From positions 1-53,364 of the forward strand of contig CACYGY010000007.1 of the NCBI GenBank assembly GCA_902774025.1: a DNA stretch of 53,364 bases. Reading direction: 5' to 3'. The position numbers were made by a program, and so were the translations under genes. This DNA is from an uncultured Eubacteriales bacterium (lineage in GTDB: Bacteria; Bacillota; Clostridia; Christensenellales; Aristaeellaceae). Below, one piece after another: positions 43,510 to 52,042 of this stretch (within the stretch, counting starts at the first letter, position 1; the number at the start of each line of letters is the position of its first letter). Below the pieces are notes generated by a model. The model was not told the origin of the DNA. It made no database searches and saw nothing but the letters and a program-made list of their open reading frames with translations.

Positions 43510-44994
43510 ATGAACAACATTCCTCAGGTCAGGCTGGGTCTTATTGCCGTCAGCCGCGACTGCTTTCCCATTCAGCTCAGCGAGAAGCGCAGAGCCGCCA
43601 TTGCCGCTCTGTGCGCGGAAAAGAAGCTCCCCGTTACGGAGATCACCCGCACGGTGGAGAATGAGAAGGATATGCTGGAGGCCGTGGCGGAGCTGAAGGA
43701 AAAAGAGTGCAACGCTGCTGTGGTTTTCCTGGGCAACTTCGGTCCGGAAACGCCCGAGACCCTGGTGGCCAGATACTTTGACGGCCCCGTGATGTTCGTG
43801 GCGGCTGCCGAAGGCGACGGCGACCTGATCAACGGCCGCGGCGACGCTTACTGCGGCATGCTGAACTGCTCCTACAACCTGGGCATGCGGCACCTCCGGG
43901 GCTACATTCCGGAGTATCCCGTGGGCACCGCGGCAGAGCTGGCGGACAAGATCGCCGGATTCGTGCCCATTGCCCGCACCATTCTGGGCCTGAAGGGCCT
44001 GAAGATCATTACCTTCGGTCCCCGGCCCCAGGATTTCTTTGCCTGCAACGCGCCCATCAAGGGCCTGTATGAACTGGGCGTGGAGATTGAGGAGAACAGC
44101 GAGCTGGACCTGCTGGTGAGCTACAAGGAGCATGCCGGCGATCCCAGGATCGATGAGGTCTGCAGGGACATGGCCGCTGAAATGGGCGAGGGCAAATACT
44201 ACGGTGATCTGCTTCCCAGAATGGCGCAGTTTGAGCTGACGCTGCTGGACTGGGCGGAGAATCACAAGGGCGCCCGCTCCTATGTGGCTTTCGCCAACAA
44301 GTGCTGGCCGGCTTTCCCCTCCCAGTTCGGCTTTGAGCCCTGCTATGTGAACAGCCGTCTGGCCTCCCGGGGCATCCCGGTGGCCTGCGAGGTGGATATC
44401 TACGGTGCGCTGAGCGAATACATCGGCGCCTGCGTGACCGGCGATGCCGTGACGCTGCTGGACATCAACAACTCCGTGCCCCAGTACATCTATGACGAGG
44501 ATATCAAGGGCAGATTTGATGCCTGCCTCACCGATACCTTCATGGGCTTCCACTGCGGCAACACGCCCGCCTGCAAGATGAGCGCGGACCGGGCCGTGAA
44601 GTATCAGCTGATTCAGCACCGTCTTCTGGAGCCCGAGGGAAGCGAGCCCGATTTCACCCGCGGCACGCTGGAAGGCGACATCGCGGAGGGCAATATCACT
44701 TTCTACCGTCTGCAGTGTGACAGCGAAGGCCAGCTGAGGGCCTATATCGCCCAGGGCAGGGTTCTCCCTGTCAAAACCCGGTCCTTTGGCGGCATCGGCG
44801 TGTTCGACATTCCGGAAATGGGCCGCTTCTACCGCCACGTGCTGGTGGAAAAGCGCTATCCGCATCACGGCGCCGTGGCCTTTGCCCACTGTGCACGGGA
44901 GCTGTTTGAGATCTTCAAGTATCTGGGCGTGAAGGACATTGCCTACAATCAGCCCAAATCCCTTCCGTACCCCACGGAAAATCCCTGGGCGTAA
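43510..44994 (+). CDS. L-fucose/L-arabinose isomerase family protein
   Basis: 494 residues, ATG after AGGAGGCATCTGACC. The two-domain layout with an N-terminal Rossmann-like part (VRLGLIAVSRDCFP, ECNAAVVFLGNFGPETPE) and a C-terminal part with CEVDIYGALSEYIGACVTG, FHCGNTPACK and KTRSFGGIGVFDIP fits the fucose/arabinose isomerase fold. Members interconvert aldoses and ketoses with a Mn ion. The precise sugar is not decided. With the GH127 arabinofuranosidase in the window arabinose would be attractive, but no araBD genes lie next to it. Own promoter and terminator, so probably a single-gene unit. Confidence 0.82.
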   Translation: MNNIPQVRLGLIAVSRDCFPIQLSEKRRAAIAALCAEKKLPVTEITRTVENEKDMLEAVAELKEKECNAAVVFLGNFGPETPETLVARYFDGPVMFVAAAEGDGDLINGRGDAYCGMLNCSYNLGMRHLRGYIPEYPVGTAAELADKIAGFVPIARTILGLKGLKIITFGPRPQDFFACNAPIKGLYELGVEIEENSELDLLVSYKEHAGDPRIDEVCRDMAAEMGEGKYYGDLLPRMAQFELTLLDWAENHKGARSYVAFANKCWPAFPSQFGFEPCYVNSRLASRGIPVACEVDIYGALSEYIGACVTGDAVTLLDINNSVPQYIYDEDIKGRFDACLTDTFMGFHCGNTPACKMSADRAVKYQLIQHRLLEPEGSEPDFTRGTLEGDIAEGNITFYRLQCDSEGQLRAYIAQGRVLPVKTRSFGGIGVFDIPEMGRFYRHVLVEKRYPHHGAVAFAHCARELFEIFKYLGVKDIAYNQPKSLPYPTENPWA

Positions 44995-45012
44995 AGCTGA
45001 GTTTCGCATCCG

Positions 45013-45039
45013 AAGCCGCCGGGTCTCCGGCGGCTTTAC
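45013..45039 (+). terminator. Terminator after the sugar isomerase gene
   Basis: 10-bp perfect stem AAGCCGCCGG / CCGGCGGCTT with a GTCT loop, followed by a short T-run (TTTACT). Confidence 0.7.
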
Positions 45040-45059
45040 TGATGGCAAAGGATCAGGAT

Positions 45060-45827
45060 ATGACAGACAGGAAAATGTATATGGACGTCCTGCGTCTGGC
45101 GGGAGAGACCATCATGGAAAACGGCGGGGAAACCTACCGGGTGGAGGAAACCGTGGACCGCATGGGCCGGGCCTTCGGCCTGGAGGAAGTGCAGAGCTTC
45201 GCGGTACCCAGCGGCCTGATCATTTCCTTTCGCCTGAACGGGGACAGTGAGTCCAGTGTGCTGAGGGTTCGCCGGGGCAGCACGGACCTGGAGCGGGTGG
45301 ATCAGGTGAACCAGATTTCACGCCTGGTGGAGGCGGGAAAAATGGACTGCGCCCGGGCACTGGAGCAGCTCCGGGAAATCCGCTCCAGGAAAACCGGGGA
45401 GAGGCAGTATCCCACCATCCTGGCGGCGGGCCTTTCCGCCGCGGGCTTCTGCCTCATGTTCGGCGGGGCGTGGATGGACTGGATCGTATCGGCGGGCACG
45501 GTGGCGGTACAGCAGCTCTTCTTTCTGTGGATGCGCAGGAAGAACCTTCAGAGCATGATGACGGTGGTGCTGGGCGCTTTCCTGGCCACACTGATTCCGC
45601 AGGCCCTGCAGCCCGTCCTGGGACTGAACCAGGAGGCGGTGATTGCCGGGGCTCTGATGCCGCTCCTCCCGGGGCTTGCCATGACCAACGCCGTTCAGGA
45701 CGCCCTGCGGGGGGATATGATCTCCGGGGTTTCCCATTTCACCCAGGCCATCATGACGGCCGGGCTGGTGGCGGGAGGCGCGCTGACGGCCACCACGCTG
45801 CTCAATGTGATGGGAGGTGTCCTGTGA
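45060..45827 (+). CDS. Threonine/serine exporter, ThrE N-terminal part (DUF1212)
   Basis: 255 residues. A hydrophilic N-terminal third with LAGETIMENGGETYRVEETVDRMGRAFG and FAVPSGLIISF, as in the DUF1212/ThrE family, is followed by five membrane segments. With the small protein encoded next it corresponds to one full ThrE-type exporter. ATG 45060 has AAAGGA 7 bases before it; the ATG at 45042 lies on the preceding terminator. Its stop and the next start share a base (TGATG). Confidence 0.9.
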   Translation: MTDRKMYMDVLRLAGETIMENGGETYRVEETVDRMGRAFGLEEVQSFAVPSGLIISFRLNGDSESSVLRVRRGSTDLERVDQVNQISRLVEAGKMDCARALEQLREIRSRKTGERQYPTILAAGLSAAGFCLMFGGAWMDWIVSAGTVAVQQLFFLWMRRKNLQSMMTVVLGAFLATLIPQALQPVLGLNQEAVIAGALMPLLPGLAMTNAVQDALRGDMISGVSHFTQAIMTAGLVAGGALTATTLLNVMGGVL

Positions 45828-46273
45828 TGCATATCCTGAAAATGGCTGTCGCCAGTTTTCTGGGCACCTTCGGGTTCGCCATTCTGCTCCACGCGCCCAG
45901 GCGGGCCTGGATTCCAGCGAGTCTTGTGGGCACGGTGGCCTTTGTCCTCTATGACCTGCTTCTGTCCATGGGCATTACCAGTCCCGCGGCCATCTTTCTG
46001 GGCGCGCTCTTCGGTTCCCTCATCGGGTATCTCTGCGCCTGGCGGATGCAAATGATCTCCACGGTCTTCATGAGTCTGTCCATTGTCTCCTTTGTTCCGG
46101 GCCTGGGACTGTACCGGAGCATGGAACTGCTGGCCAGGTCCGAGACCGGAGGCGGCGCACGGCAGGGCGCGGAGGCCATGGTGGCCATTGCGATGATCGT
46201 GCTGGGCCTTGGGATGGGCGCCTTTCTGGTTCGTCTGGTGAAAACTCAGGTCAGTGCCTGGAAGCACAGATGA
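45827..46273 (+). CDS. Threonine/serine exporter, ThrE C-terminal part (DUF3815)
   Basis: 148-residue membrane protein with four or five helices. AVASFLGTFGFAILLHAPRRAW and SFVPGLGLYRSMELLAR are typical of the DUF3815 family. It is read from the ATG at 45827, overlapping the previous stop, with GGGAGGTG upstream. Partner of the DUF1212 protein. Confidence 0.9.
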   Translation: MHILKMAVASFLGTFGFAILLHAPRRAWIPASLVGTVAFVLYDLLLSMGITSPAAIFLGALFGSLIGYLCAWRMQMISTVFMSLSIVSFVPGLGLYRSMELLARSETGGGARQGAEAMVAIAMIVLGLGMGAFLVRLVKTQVSAWKHR

Positions 46274-46306
46274 CCGGAACAGGCCTTCCTGCCGGCGCGG
46301 AGCGTG

Positions 46307-46355
46307 AAAGGGGCTGTGAAAAGCAGCATTTCTGCTGTTTTTCACAGCCCCTTTT
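46307..46355. terminator. Strong terminator after the ThrE genes
   Basis: 16-bp stem AAAGGGGCTGTGAAAA / TTTTCACAGCCCCTTT (46307-46322 with 46339-46354) with an inner GCAG/CTGC stem; symmetrical A and T runs allow both directions. Confidence 0.9.
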
Positions 46356-46428
46356 GGGTTCCGTGGATTGCCCTGACAGGGAGCATGGCGGCCTGTCTGC
46401 TCTGCGGATTTCCGGAGAGTCATGCACG

Positions 46429-46453
46429 GAAAAAGCCCGTGCGGGGCACGGGC
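46429..46453 (-). terminator. Terminator of the lipoprotein gene
   Basis: Stem GCCCGTGC / GCACGGGC (46435-46442 with 46446-46453); on the minus strand it is followed by five T. Confidence 0.85.
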
Positions 46454-46459
46454 AGGAGA

Positions 46460-48400
46460 TCAGTGATTGGGTACCGGGTTGGCGGAATAGAGCAGCTTCT
46501 GGGTGGCGGGTCCGGCCACACCGTCCACATCCAGGCCGTTATTGAGCTGGAAGAGGCGTACGGCACCTTCCGTGGCATCGTCGTAGACGCTGGAGGAGGT
46601 GGAGGACATGTAACCCAGCTGGATCAGGGCATCCTTGAGCTCCAGCACGGCCTCACCCACATCGCCCAGTTCGAGCTTCTGATATGTGGAGTTGGGTGCG
46701 TTTTCCGGAATGGCCCTGGAGGAATAGAGCACCTGAAGGGTGTCGTTGCCGGCCACGCCGTCCGCTGTCAGACGATTGCGGATCTGGAAAGCCAGTACCG
46801 CGTCGGTGGTCGTGTTTCCGTAAATGCCGTCCACGGAGCCGTCGTAGTATCCCAGTTCATACAGGGTGTACTGGAGGTTGGAAACCGTGGTGCCCCTGGA
46901 ACCGGGATAAATGGTGGCATAGGTGGTCCTTCCGGAGGAGGTGGAGTAGAGGGCGCGCTGTGTGGCGGGACCCGCTTTGCCGTCCACCGTCAGATTCCGG
47001 GATTTCTGGAAGTTGATGACGGCCGTGACCGTGGCGCTGCCGTATTTGCCGTCCACGGCACCGGAATAGAAGCCCAGGTCCCTGAGCCGGGTCTGAAGTC
47101 TGCGTACCTGCTCCCCGGCGGAGCCGTCCTCCAGAGTGATGTAGCCTGTGGAGGAAATGGAGGAGGAAGACGACGGGGATGAGCTGCTGCCGGAGGTGAC
47201 TCTGGGGGTGGCTCTGGGGGTGGCTCTGGGCGTGGGGGTGGATGCCGGTTTGCTGTCCCCATAGATCAGCCCCTGGGTATTGACCCCGGCAATGCCGTCC
47301 ACGGTGAGGCCGTGGGCCATCTGGAAGGACATGACGGCCGCCGTGGTTTCCCGGCCGTAGGAGCCGTCCACGGAGCCCTTGTAATATCCCAGTTCCTTCA
47401 GCCGCTTCTGAAGTGCCCGCACGCCCTGGCCTTCAGAGCCCTCCTGGAGTTTTTCCCCGATGGAGGCGGCGGCGTTGCTGGCCCTGGGCGCGCCGGAGCT
47501 GTAGAGAGCTTCCAGGGTGTCGGGACCGGCCACGCCGTCATCCCAGAGCCTGGCGGCTTTCTGGAAGGCCCTGACGGCCGCTTCCGTGCCGGCGCCGTAC
47601 TTGCCGTCCGCACTTCCCGCCAGCCAGCCCAGGGAGATCAGCCGGTTCTGCAGAATGCGGACGTCCGATCCGGAGGCGCCGCTGCGCAGATATTTGTTGG
47701 TGGATGGCTTGCTGGTGGGTTTGGGCGTGGCCGTGGGCCGCTGAGTAGGCCTGGGGGTCGCCGTGGGCCTCCTTGTCGGTGTGGGTTTTGTGGTGGGTCT
47801 GGGTGTGGCCGTGGGTTTTTTGGTGGCGGTGGCCTTCACGGCAGTGGAGGAATTCAGCTTGTTCAGGGTCTGAGAGCCCACCTTGCCGTCCGCGGTGAGC
47901 TTGTTGGCTTTCTGGAAGGCCCTGACGGCCTTTTCCGTGGCCTCTCCGAAATCACCGTCCACAGGACCTGTATAATAGCCCAGGTCCTTCAGTCTCTGCT
48001 GCACCTTGCGCACCTCAGCGCCGGTGGAGCCGCGCTTGAGACTGGATGCGGTGGGCCTGGGGGTGGCGGTGGGCCTGGAGGTGATGACCTCAAAGGTGCG
48101 CAGAGGCGGCGTGGTCTCCGCCATGGGCGCAGTGATGCCGGGAGGCGGGGTGATCCCCGTGGGCGCGGAGGTGCCCCAGCCCCAGTCATAGGTGCTGGCG
48201 GGGGTCTCCTCCGGGACCTCCGTGGGCCTTGGAGTGGGTGTGCTGGTGGGGGCAATGGTTCTGAAATTCAGTACATTGCCGGCGTCCGTTCCGGTGCCTC
48301 CGTCGTCGGTGATCTCATCAGGTGGAATATAACAGGCCGTCAGCAGCAGACAGAGTCCGATGGCTGAGCAGAGCCAGAGTATTTTCTTCCAGTGGTTCAT
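46460..48400 (-). CDS. Lipoprotein with six peptidoglycan-binding repeats
   Basis: 646 residues. The N-terminus is a lipoprotein signal, MNHWKKILWLCSAIGLCLLLTAC, with lipidated Cys23 (LLTAC box). Then come six PG_binding_1 repeats, each of about 62 residues with LQ.RL..LG.Y.G.VDG.YG..T..AV..FQ....L..DG.AG..T, separated by Pro/Thr-rich linkers (TPTPRPT, TATPRPT, ATPRATPR). No catalytic domain is present. It should be a membrane-anchored wall-binding protein, perhaps tethering membrane to wall. Start: ATG 48400 with AAAGGCGG upstream; ATG 48421 is the alternative. The linkers are repetitive in DNA and may vary in length. Confidence 0.9.
   Translation of the reverse strand: MNHWKKILWLCSAIGLCLLLTACYIPPDEITDDGGTGTDAGNVLNFRTIAPTSTPTPRPTEVPEETPASTYDWGWGTSAPTGITPPPGITAPMAETTPPLRTFEVITSRPTATPRPTASSLKRGSTGAEVRKVQQRLKDLGYYTGPVDGDFGEATEKAVRAFQKANKLTADGKVGSQTLNKLNSSTAVKATATKKPTATPRPTTKPTPTRRPTATPRPTQRPTATPKPTSKPSTNKYLRSGASGSDVRILQNRLISLGWLAGSADGKYGAGTEAAVRAFQKAARLWDDGVAGPDTLEALYSSGAPRASNAAASIGEKLQEGSEGQGVRALQKRLKELGYYKGSVDGSYGRETTAAVMSFQMAHGLTVDGIAGVNTQGLIYGDSKPASTPTPRATPRATPRVTSGSSSSPSSSSSISSTGYITLEDGSAGEQVRRLQTRLRDLGFYSGAVDGKYGSATVTAVINFQKSRNLTVDGKAGPATQRALYSTSSGRTTYATIYPGSRGTTVSNLQYTLYELGYYDGSVDGIYGNTTTDAVLAFQIRNRLTADGVAGNDTLQVLYSSRAIPENAPNSTYQKLELGDVGEAVLELKDALIQLGYMSSTSSSVYDDATEGAVRLFQLNNGLDVDGVAGPATQKLLYSANPVPNH
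47200..47240. repeat. Tandem 12-base repeat coding ATPR linker
   Basis: Three or so near-perfect copies of GGGGGTGGCTCT (47204-47240), encoding TPRA on the minus strand, inside the lipoprotein gene. Prone to slippage. Confidence 0.7.
47700..47835. repeat. Low-complexity linker repeat
   Basis: Imperfect repeats of GTGGGCCTGGGGGTGGCC-like units encode the TPRPTTKPTPTRRPTATP linker between the first two wall-binding repeats. Confidence 0.65.
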
Positions 48401-48466
48401 AAGCCGTTCCGCCTTTCTCATGATCTGCGGAATCCTGGTCCGCTTTCCTTGAGGATGCCTGACCCT

Positions 48467-48495
48467 ATGATACCACGGAAAGAGCGGGAGAACAA
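48467..48495 (-). promoter_or_regulatory. Possible promoter of the lipoprotein gene
   Basis: On the minus strand TATCAT (48472-48467) with TTGTTC 17 bases upstream (48495-48490). Back to back with the next promoter. Confidence 0.5.
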
Positions 48496-48501
48496 ATGGA
48501 A

Positions 48502-48530
48502 TTGCTTTCCGGATGACTTCGTGCTATTCT
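48502..48530 (+). promoter_or_regulatory. Promoter of the Mrp-type gene
   Basis: TTGCTT (48502-48507), 17-base spacer, extended TGCTATTCT (48525-48530). Confidence 0.65.
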
Positions 48531-48549
48531 TCGGGACGAGGTGAAGAAA

Positions 48550-49374
48550 ATGTCTGAATGTACGCACGACTGTTCCACCTGCTCATCCAGGTGTGAACAG
48601 GCTGACCTGAAAGCCAAACTGAACGCGTCCAGCCAGGTGCGCCACGTCATCGCCGTGGTCAGCGGCAAGGGAGGCGTGGGCAAGAGCCTGGTGACCAGTT
48701 TCGCTGCCTCCGCCATGCGCCGCAGGGGATACGAAACCGCCATACTGGACGCGGATATCACGGGACCCAGCATTCCCAGGGTCTTCGGGGTTTCGGAAAG
48801 CGCGATGGGGAATGATGAGGGGATTTTACCCGCGGTGACAGCGGGTGGGATCCGGCTGATGAGCATCAATCTTCTGCTGGAGAATGACACGGATCCCGTC
48901 ATCTGGCGGGGCAGCCTGATCTCCGGAACGGTGACCCAGTTCTGGACAGACGTGGTCTGGGGCGATGTGGACTACATGTTTGTGGACATGCCTCCGGGAA
49001 CCGGGGACGTTCCCCTGACGGTGTTCCAGAGCCTGCCGGTGGATGGCATTCTGGTGGTGACCAGTCCGCAGGAACTGGTGGACATGATCGTCAGCAAGGC
49101 CGTGAAAATGGCCCGGATGATGAATGTGCCGGTGCTGGGTCTGGTGGAGAACATGAGCTATCTGAACTGCCCGGACTGCGGCAGGCGAATCTACCCCTTC
49201 GGTGAGGGAAAGACAAAGGCTACGGCGGAGGCCTTCTCCCTGCCGCTCCTGTGCCAGATTCCCCTTGACCCTGCCGTGGCGCAGGCCTGTGATCACGGAG
49301 AGGTGGAAAAGTACAGGGCGGACTGGACGGAGGATCTGGCTCTGTATCTGGAGAAAACCCTTCCTGTCCAGTAA
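48550..49374 (+). CDS. Mrp/NBP35-type Fe-S cluster carrier ATPase
   Basis: 274 residues. Deviant Walker A SGKGGVGKS (Lys40, Lys45), DADITGPSIPR and DMPPGTGD are Mrp hallmarks. An N-terminal Cys cluster C4-x3-C8-x2-C11-x3-C15 resembles the ferredoxin-like cluster of NBP35, and Cys207-x-x-Cys210 (NCPDCG) is the bridging cluster motif. It should hold and transfer Fe-S clusters to apo-proteins such as Nth. ATG 48550 with GAGGTG 7 bases upstream; the GTG at 48541 lies inside that site. Ends at a terminator. Confidence 0.92.
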   Translation: MSECTHDCSTCSSRCEQADLKAKLNASSQVRHVIAVVSGKGGVGKSLVTSFAASAMRRRGYETAILDADITGPSIPRVFGVSESAMGNDEGILPAVTAGGIRLMSINLLLENDTDPVIWRGSLISGTVTQFWTDVVWGDVDYMFVDMPPGTGDVPLTVFQSLPVDGILVVTSPQELVDMIVSKAVKMARMMNVPVLGLVENMSYLNCPDCGRRIYPFGEGKTKATAEAFSLPLLCQIPLDPAVAQACDHGEVEKYRADWTEDLALYLEKTLPVQ

Positions 49375-49380
49375 AATACG

Positions 49381-49408
49381 GACCGTGCGAAATTCGCACG
49401 GTCTTTTC
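49381..49408 (+). terminator. Terminator after the Mrp-type gene
   Basis: GACCGTGCG-AAATT-CGCACGGTC (49381-49403, 9 bp or more) followed by TTTTC. Confidence 0.88.
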
Positions 49409-49421
49409 AGGCGGTGATGCA

Positions 49422-50777
49422 ATGCGGCCCATCTATGACATGCTCCGGGAAAGGCGCGGCGACCTGCGCCTGCATATGCCCGGTCACGGGGGGATTCCGC
49501 CCTTCGGGGAAGAGGAAATGTACGCCATGGATACCACGGAGACGGAGGATACGGACGACCTCTATCACCCCCGGTCCGGCATTCTGGCGGCAGAGAAGGC
49601 CTATGCCCTCTCCGCCGGCGCCGCCTGTACCCTGATGCTTCACAACGGCTCCACTCAGGGCATCCATGCCATGCTGCAGATGTGGACCGTGCCCGGGGAT
49701 ACGGTCATTCTTCCCAGAAACGCCCACCTCAGTGCGGCTTCAGCGGCGGTGCTGGGGGGACTGAGGGTTGTATGGATTCCGGTGCGCCGCGCGGACGGAT
49801 ATGTCCGAATTGCGGAGGAGGACGTGATCCGGTGCATCCGTGACTGTCCTGAGGCCAGGGTGCTTCTGATCACCCGGCCGGATTATTTCGGCATGTGTCT
49901 GCCTCTGGAGCGGATCCGGGAGGAAACGGCGAAGCGGGGGATCCGCCTGGCGGTGGACGAGGCTCATGGGGCGCACCTGCCCTGGGATGATGAGATTCCG
50001 GGGGCACACAGGTCCGGGGCGGATGCCTGGACACAGTCCTGCCACAAGACGCTGCCGGCGCTTACGGGAAGCGCCGTGCTGAATCTGAGGCAGGAGGAGG
50101 ACCGGGCCGGGGCCATGCGGGTTCTGCGGCGGGAGATGACTTCCAGTCCTTCCTTTCTGCTGCTCCTGTCCGTGGATGACGCCAGAGAATGGATGGACCG
50201 GTACGGCCGGGACAGTATTGAAAAAAGAAAGCGGATTCTCCGGGGGCTTGAGGAAAGGATCCGGGAAATGGGATACCGGGACCCGAGGGATGCCTGGGCG
50301 CGGGAAACCGGACAGACGGTGGACAGAACCAGACTGGTGCTGCGTCATCCCCGGGGCGGCTTTGCACTGCATGCACATCTGCGGTCCCGGGGAATCCAGG
50401 CGGAAATGGCGGACAGGGAGCAGGTGTGTCTTCTCACCTCTGTTTTTTTCGGGGAAAGGGAAGCCGGACGCCTGGAGGATGCGCTGCGGGACATGCCGGC
50501 GGGCCCGGTACCGGAGGAAGAGGACCTGCCTCTTCCGGAAATGCCCGGTGGCGCGATGAATCTGCGGGAAGCCGCCATGGGGCCTGTGGACATGGTGCCC
50601 CTGTCCTCGGCGGAAGGCCGGGTCTGCGCCGCCTGTGTGGGCGTTTATCCACCGGGGATTCCTCTGGCGGTGCCGGGGGAATATCTGGAAAGCAGTTTGC
50701 TTGAATATCTGAAGAGGACACCCGTGGAGAGAAGATTCGGAATGGAAGGGGAAAGGATTCCATGCGTGGGAATGTGA
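49422..50777 (+). CDS. Orn/Lys/Arg decarboxylase family protein (YaaO-like)
   Basis: 451 residues, PLP-dependent fold type I. LHMPGHGG and DTTETEDTDDLYHP open the protein; HNGSTQGIHAML near 75, VDEAHGAHLPW near 185 and SCHKTLPALTGSAVL with the PLP Lys209 (after His208) make the active site. It lacks the N-terminal wing domain of large inducible decarboxylases and is like the short YaaO/SpeA proteins of Firmicutes. Substrate (Arg, Lys or Orn) not decidable. AGGCGGTG precedes the ATG. The order decarboxylase - tmk matches yaaO-tmk of Bacillus. Overlaps the next gene by 16 bases. Confidence 0.88.
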   Translation: MRPIYDMLRERRGDLRLHMPGHGGIPPFGEEEMYAMDTTETEDTDDLYHPRSGILAAEKAYALSAGAACTLMLHNGSTQGIHAMLQMWTVPGDTVILPRNAHLSAASAAVLGGLRVVWIPVRRADGYVRIAEEDVIRCIRDCPEARVLLITRPDYFGMCLPLERIREETAKRGIRLAVDEAHGAHLPWDDEIPGAHRSGADAWTQSCHKTLPALTGSAVLNLRQEEDRAGAMRVLRREMTSSPSFLLLLSVDDAREWMDRYGRDSIEKRKRILRGLEERIREMGYRDPRDAWARETGQTVDRTRLVLRHPRGGFALHAHLRSRGIQAEMADREQVCLLTSVFFGEREAGRLEDALRDMPAGPVPEEEDLPLPEMPGGAMNLREAAMGPVDMVPLSSAEGRVCAACVGVYPPGIPLAVPGEYLESSLLEYLKRTPVERRFGMEGERIPCVGM

Positions 50778-52042
50778 TTTTTGACCTGGACGGAACGCTG
50801 ACACAGTCGGAGGAAGGCATCTGGAAAGGGGTGCGGTACGCCTGCAGGAAAATGCATCTGCCGGATCCGTCCGAAGACGTGCTGCGCAGCTTTATCGGGC
50901 CGCCTCCCTTTGATTCCTTCCACCGGCTCTTCGGTCTGGAGGGGAAGGACGTGGAGGAGGCCGTCCGGCTGTACAGGGAATATTACAGGGCCGGAGGCAA
51001 ATATGAGAACCGGGTCTATCCCGGCATTCGCCGGATGCTCAGGACCCTGAGGCGGGCGGGCTATGTCCTCAGCGTGGCCACGGGCAAACCGGAAAAACTG
51101 ACCCTGGATATCCTCGAGCATTTCGGGCTTCTGGACATGTTTGAGCGCGTGGCGGGTCCCGGGGACGATGCCCGGAATCCCGGAAAAAAGGCCCTGATCC
51201 TGAGGGCCATGGTTGAAGACGCGGGCCCTGTGTGGATGGTGGGGGACCGGAGGTTTGACATGGAAGGCGCCCGGGAGGCGCAGGTGCATGGCCTTGGGGT
51301 TCTGTGGGGATACGGAAGCCGGGCGGAACTGGAGGAGGCCGGCGCGGAATTTCTGGCGGAAAACCCGGGACAGATCCTGGAGCACCTGTGTCCGGAAATC
51401 GAATGTTCAGAAGGTTTCTTCCTGAGCATGGAAGGCCTGGACGGCAGCGGAAAGGGCACGCAGATGAAGATGCTTCTGGAGCGTCTGGACCGCTGTGGCT
51501 ATGATGTCACGGTGAGCCGGGAACCCGGAGGCTGTCCCATCAGCGAAAAAATCCGGGCGCTGATCCTGGATCCGGCCAACCTGGAAATGGACGCGGTGAC
51601 GGAAGCCTATCTGTATGCAGCCAGCCGTGCCCAGCATGTGCGCCAGGTGATTCTCCCGGCCCTCCGAAGCGGAAGGGTGATGGTGTCGGACCGCTACCTG
51701 GATTCCTCCGTGGCCTATCAGGGAGGCGGGAGGCAGCTGGGCGTGGACGAGGTGATGGAGATCAACCGGTACGCAATCGATCAGGTCCTGCCGGATCTGA
51801 CAGTGTTTCTGGACCTGCCCCGGGAAACGGCCCTGAACCGCCGGTATCAGGCGAGTGTGCCGGACCGGCTGGAAATGGAGGACATGCCCTTTCATGCCCG
51901 GGTGGACGACGCCTACCGGGAACTGATCATGCGGCAGCCGGAACGCTTTTTCTGCGTGGACGCACGGGGGAAGGCGGAGGAAGTGGCGGAGAGGGTATGG
52001 GCAGGCGTACGGGAGAGGCTGAAGGAGTGGGAGTATGGCTGA
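50762..52042 (+). CDS. tmk: Fusion of a HAD phosphatase with thymidylate kinase
   Basis: 426 residues, double the length of thymidylate kinase. Residues 1-215 are a HAD hydrolase of the phosphoglycolate phosphatase type: [15 protein letters not shown] (Asp8, Asp10), [13 protein letters not shown] near 106 and [17 protein letters not shown] near 160. Residues 219-426 are a complete Tmk: [13 protein letters not shown]-loop (Lys231), [13 protein letters not shown] near 258, [19 protein letters not shown] near 318 and [13 protein letters not shown] near 345. No stop or ribosome site separates them, and both catalytic sets are intact. Tmk makes dTDP from dTMP; the phosphatase substrate is unknown. 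The start ATG follows GGAAGGGGAAAGGATTCC. Overlaps mnmA by 8 bases. Confidence 0.92.
   Translation: MRGNVIFDLDGTLTQSEEGIWKGVRYACRKMHLPDPSEDVLRSFIGPPPFDSFHRLFGLEGKDVEEAVRLYREYYRAGGKYENRVYPGIRRMLRTLRRAGYVLSVATGKPEKLTLDILEHFGLLDMFERVAGPGDDARNPGKKALILRAMVEDAGPVWMVGDRRFDMEGAREAQVHGLGVLWGYGSRAELEEAGAEFLAENPGQILEHLCPEIECSEGFFLSMEGLDGSGKGTQMKMLLERLDRCGYDVTVSREPGGCPISEKIRALILDPANLEMDAVTEAYLYAASRAQHVRQVILPALRSGRVMVSDRYLDSSVAYQGGGRQLGVDEVMEINRYAIDQVLPDLTVFLDLPRETALNRRYQASVPDRLEMEDMPFHARVDDAYRELIMRQPERFFCVDARGKAEEVAERVWAGVRERLKEWEYG

Noticed and set aside
43351..45048. Long antisense frame (565 codons) opposite the isomerase gene
   Set aside because: Shadow of a clear plus-strand gene.
47160..47840. CRISPR-like or satellite repeat array
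   Set aside because: The repeats are in frame, imperfect and encode Pro/Thr linkers and wall-binding modules.
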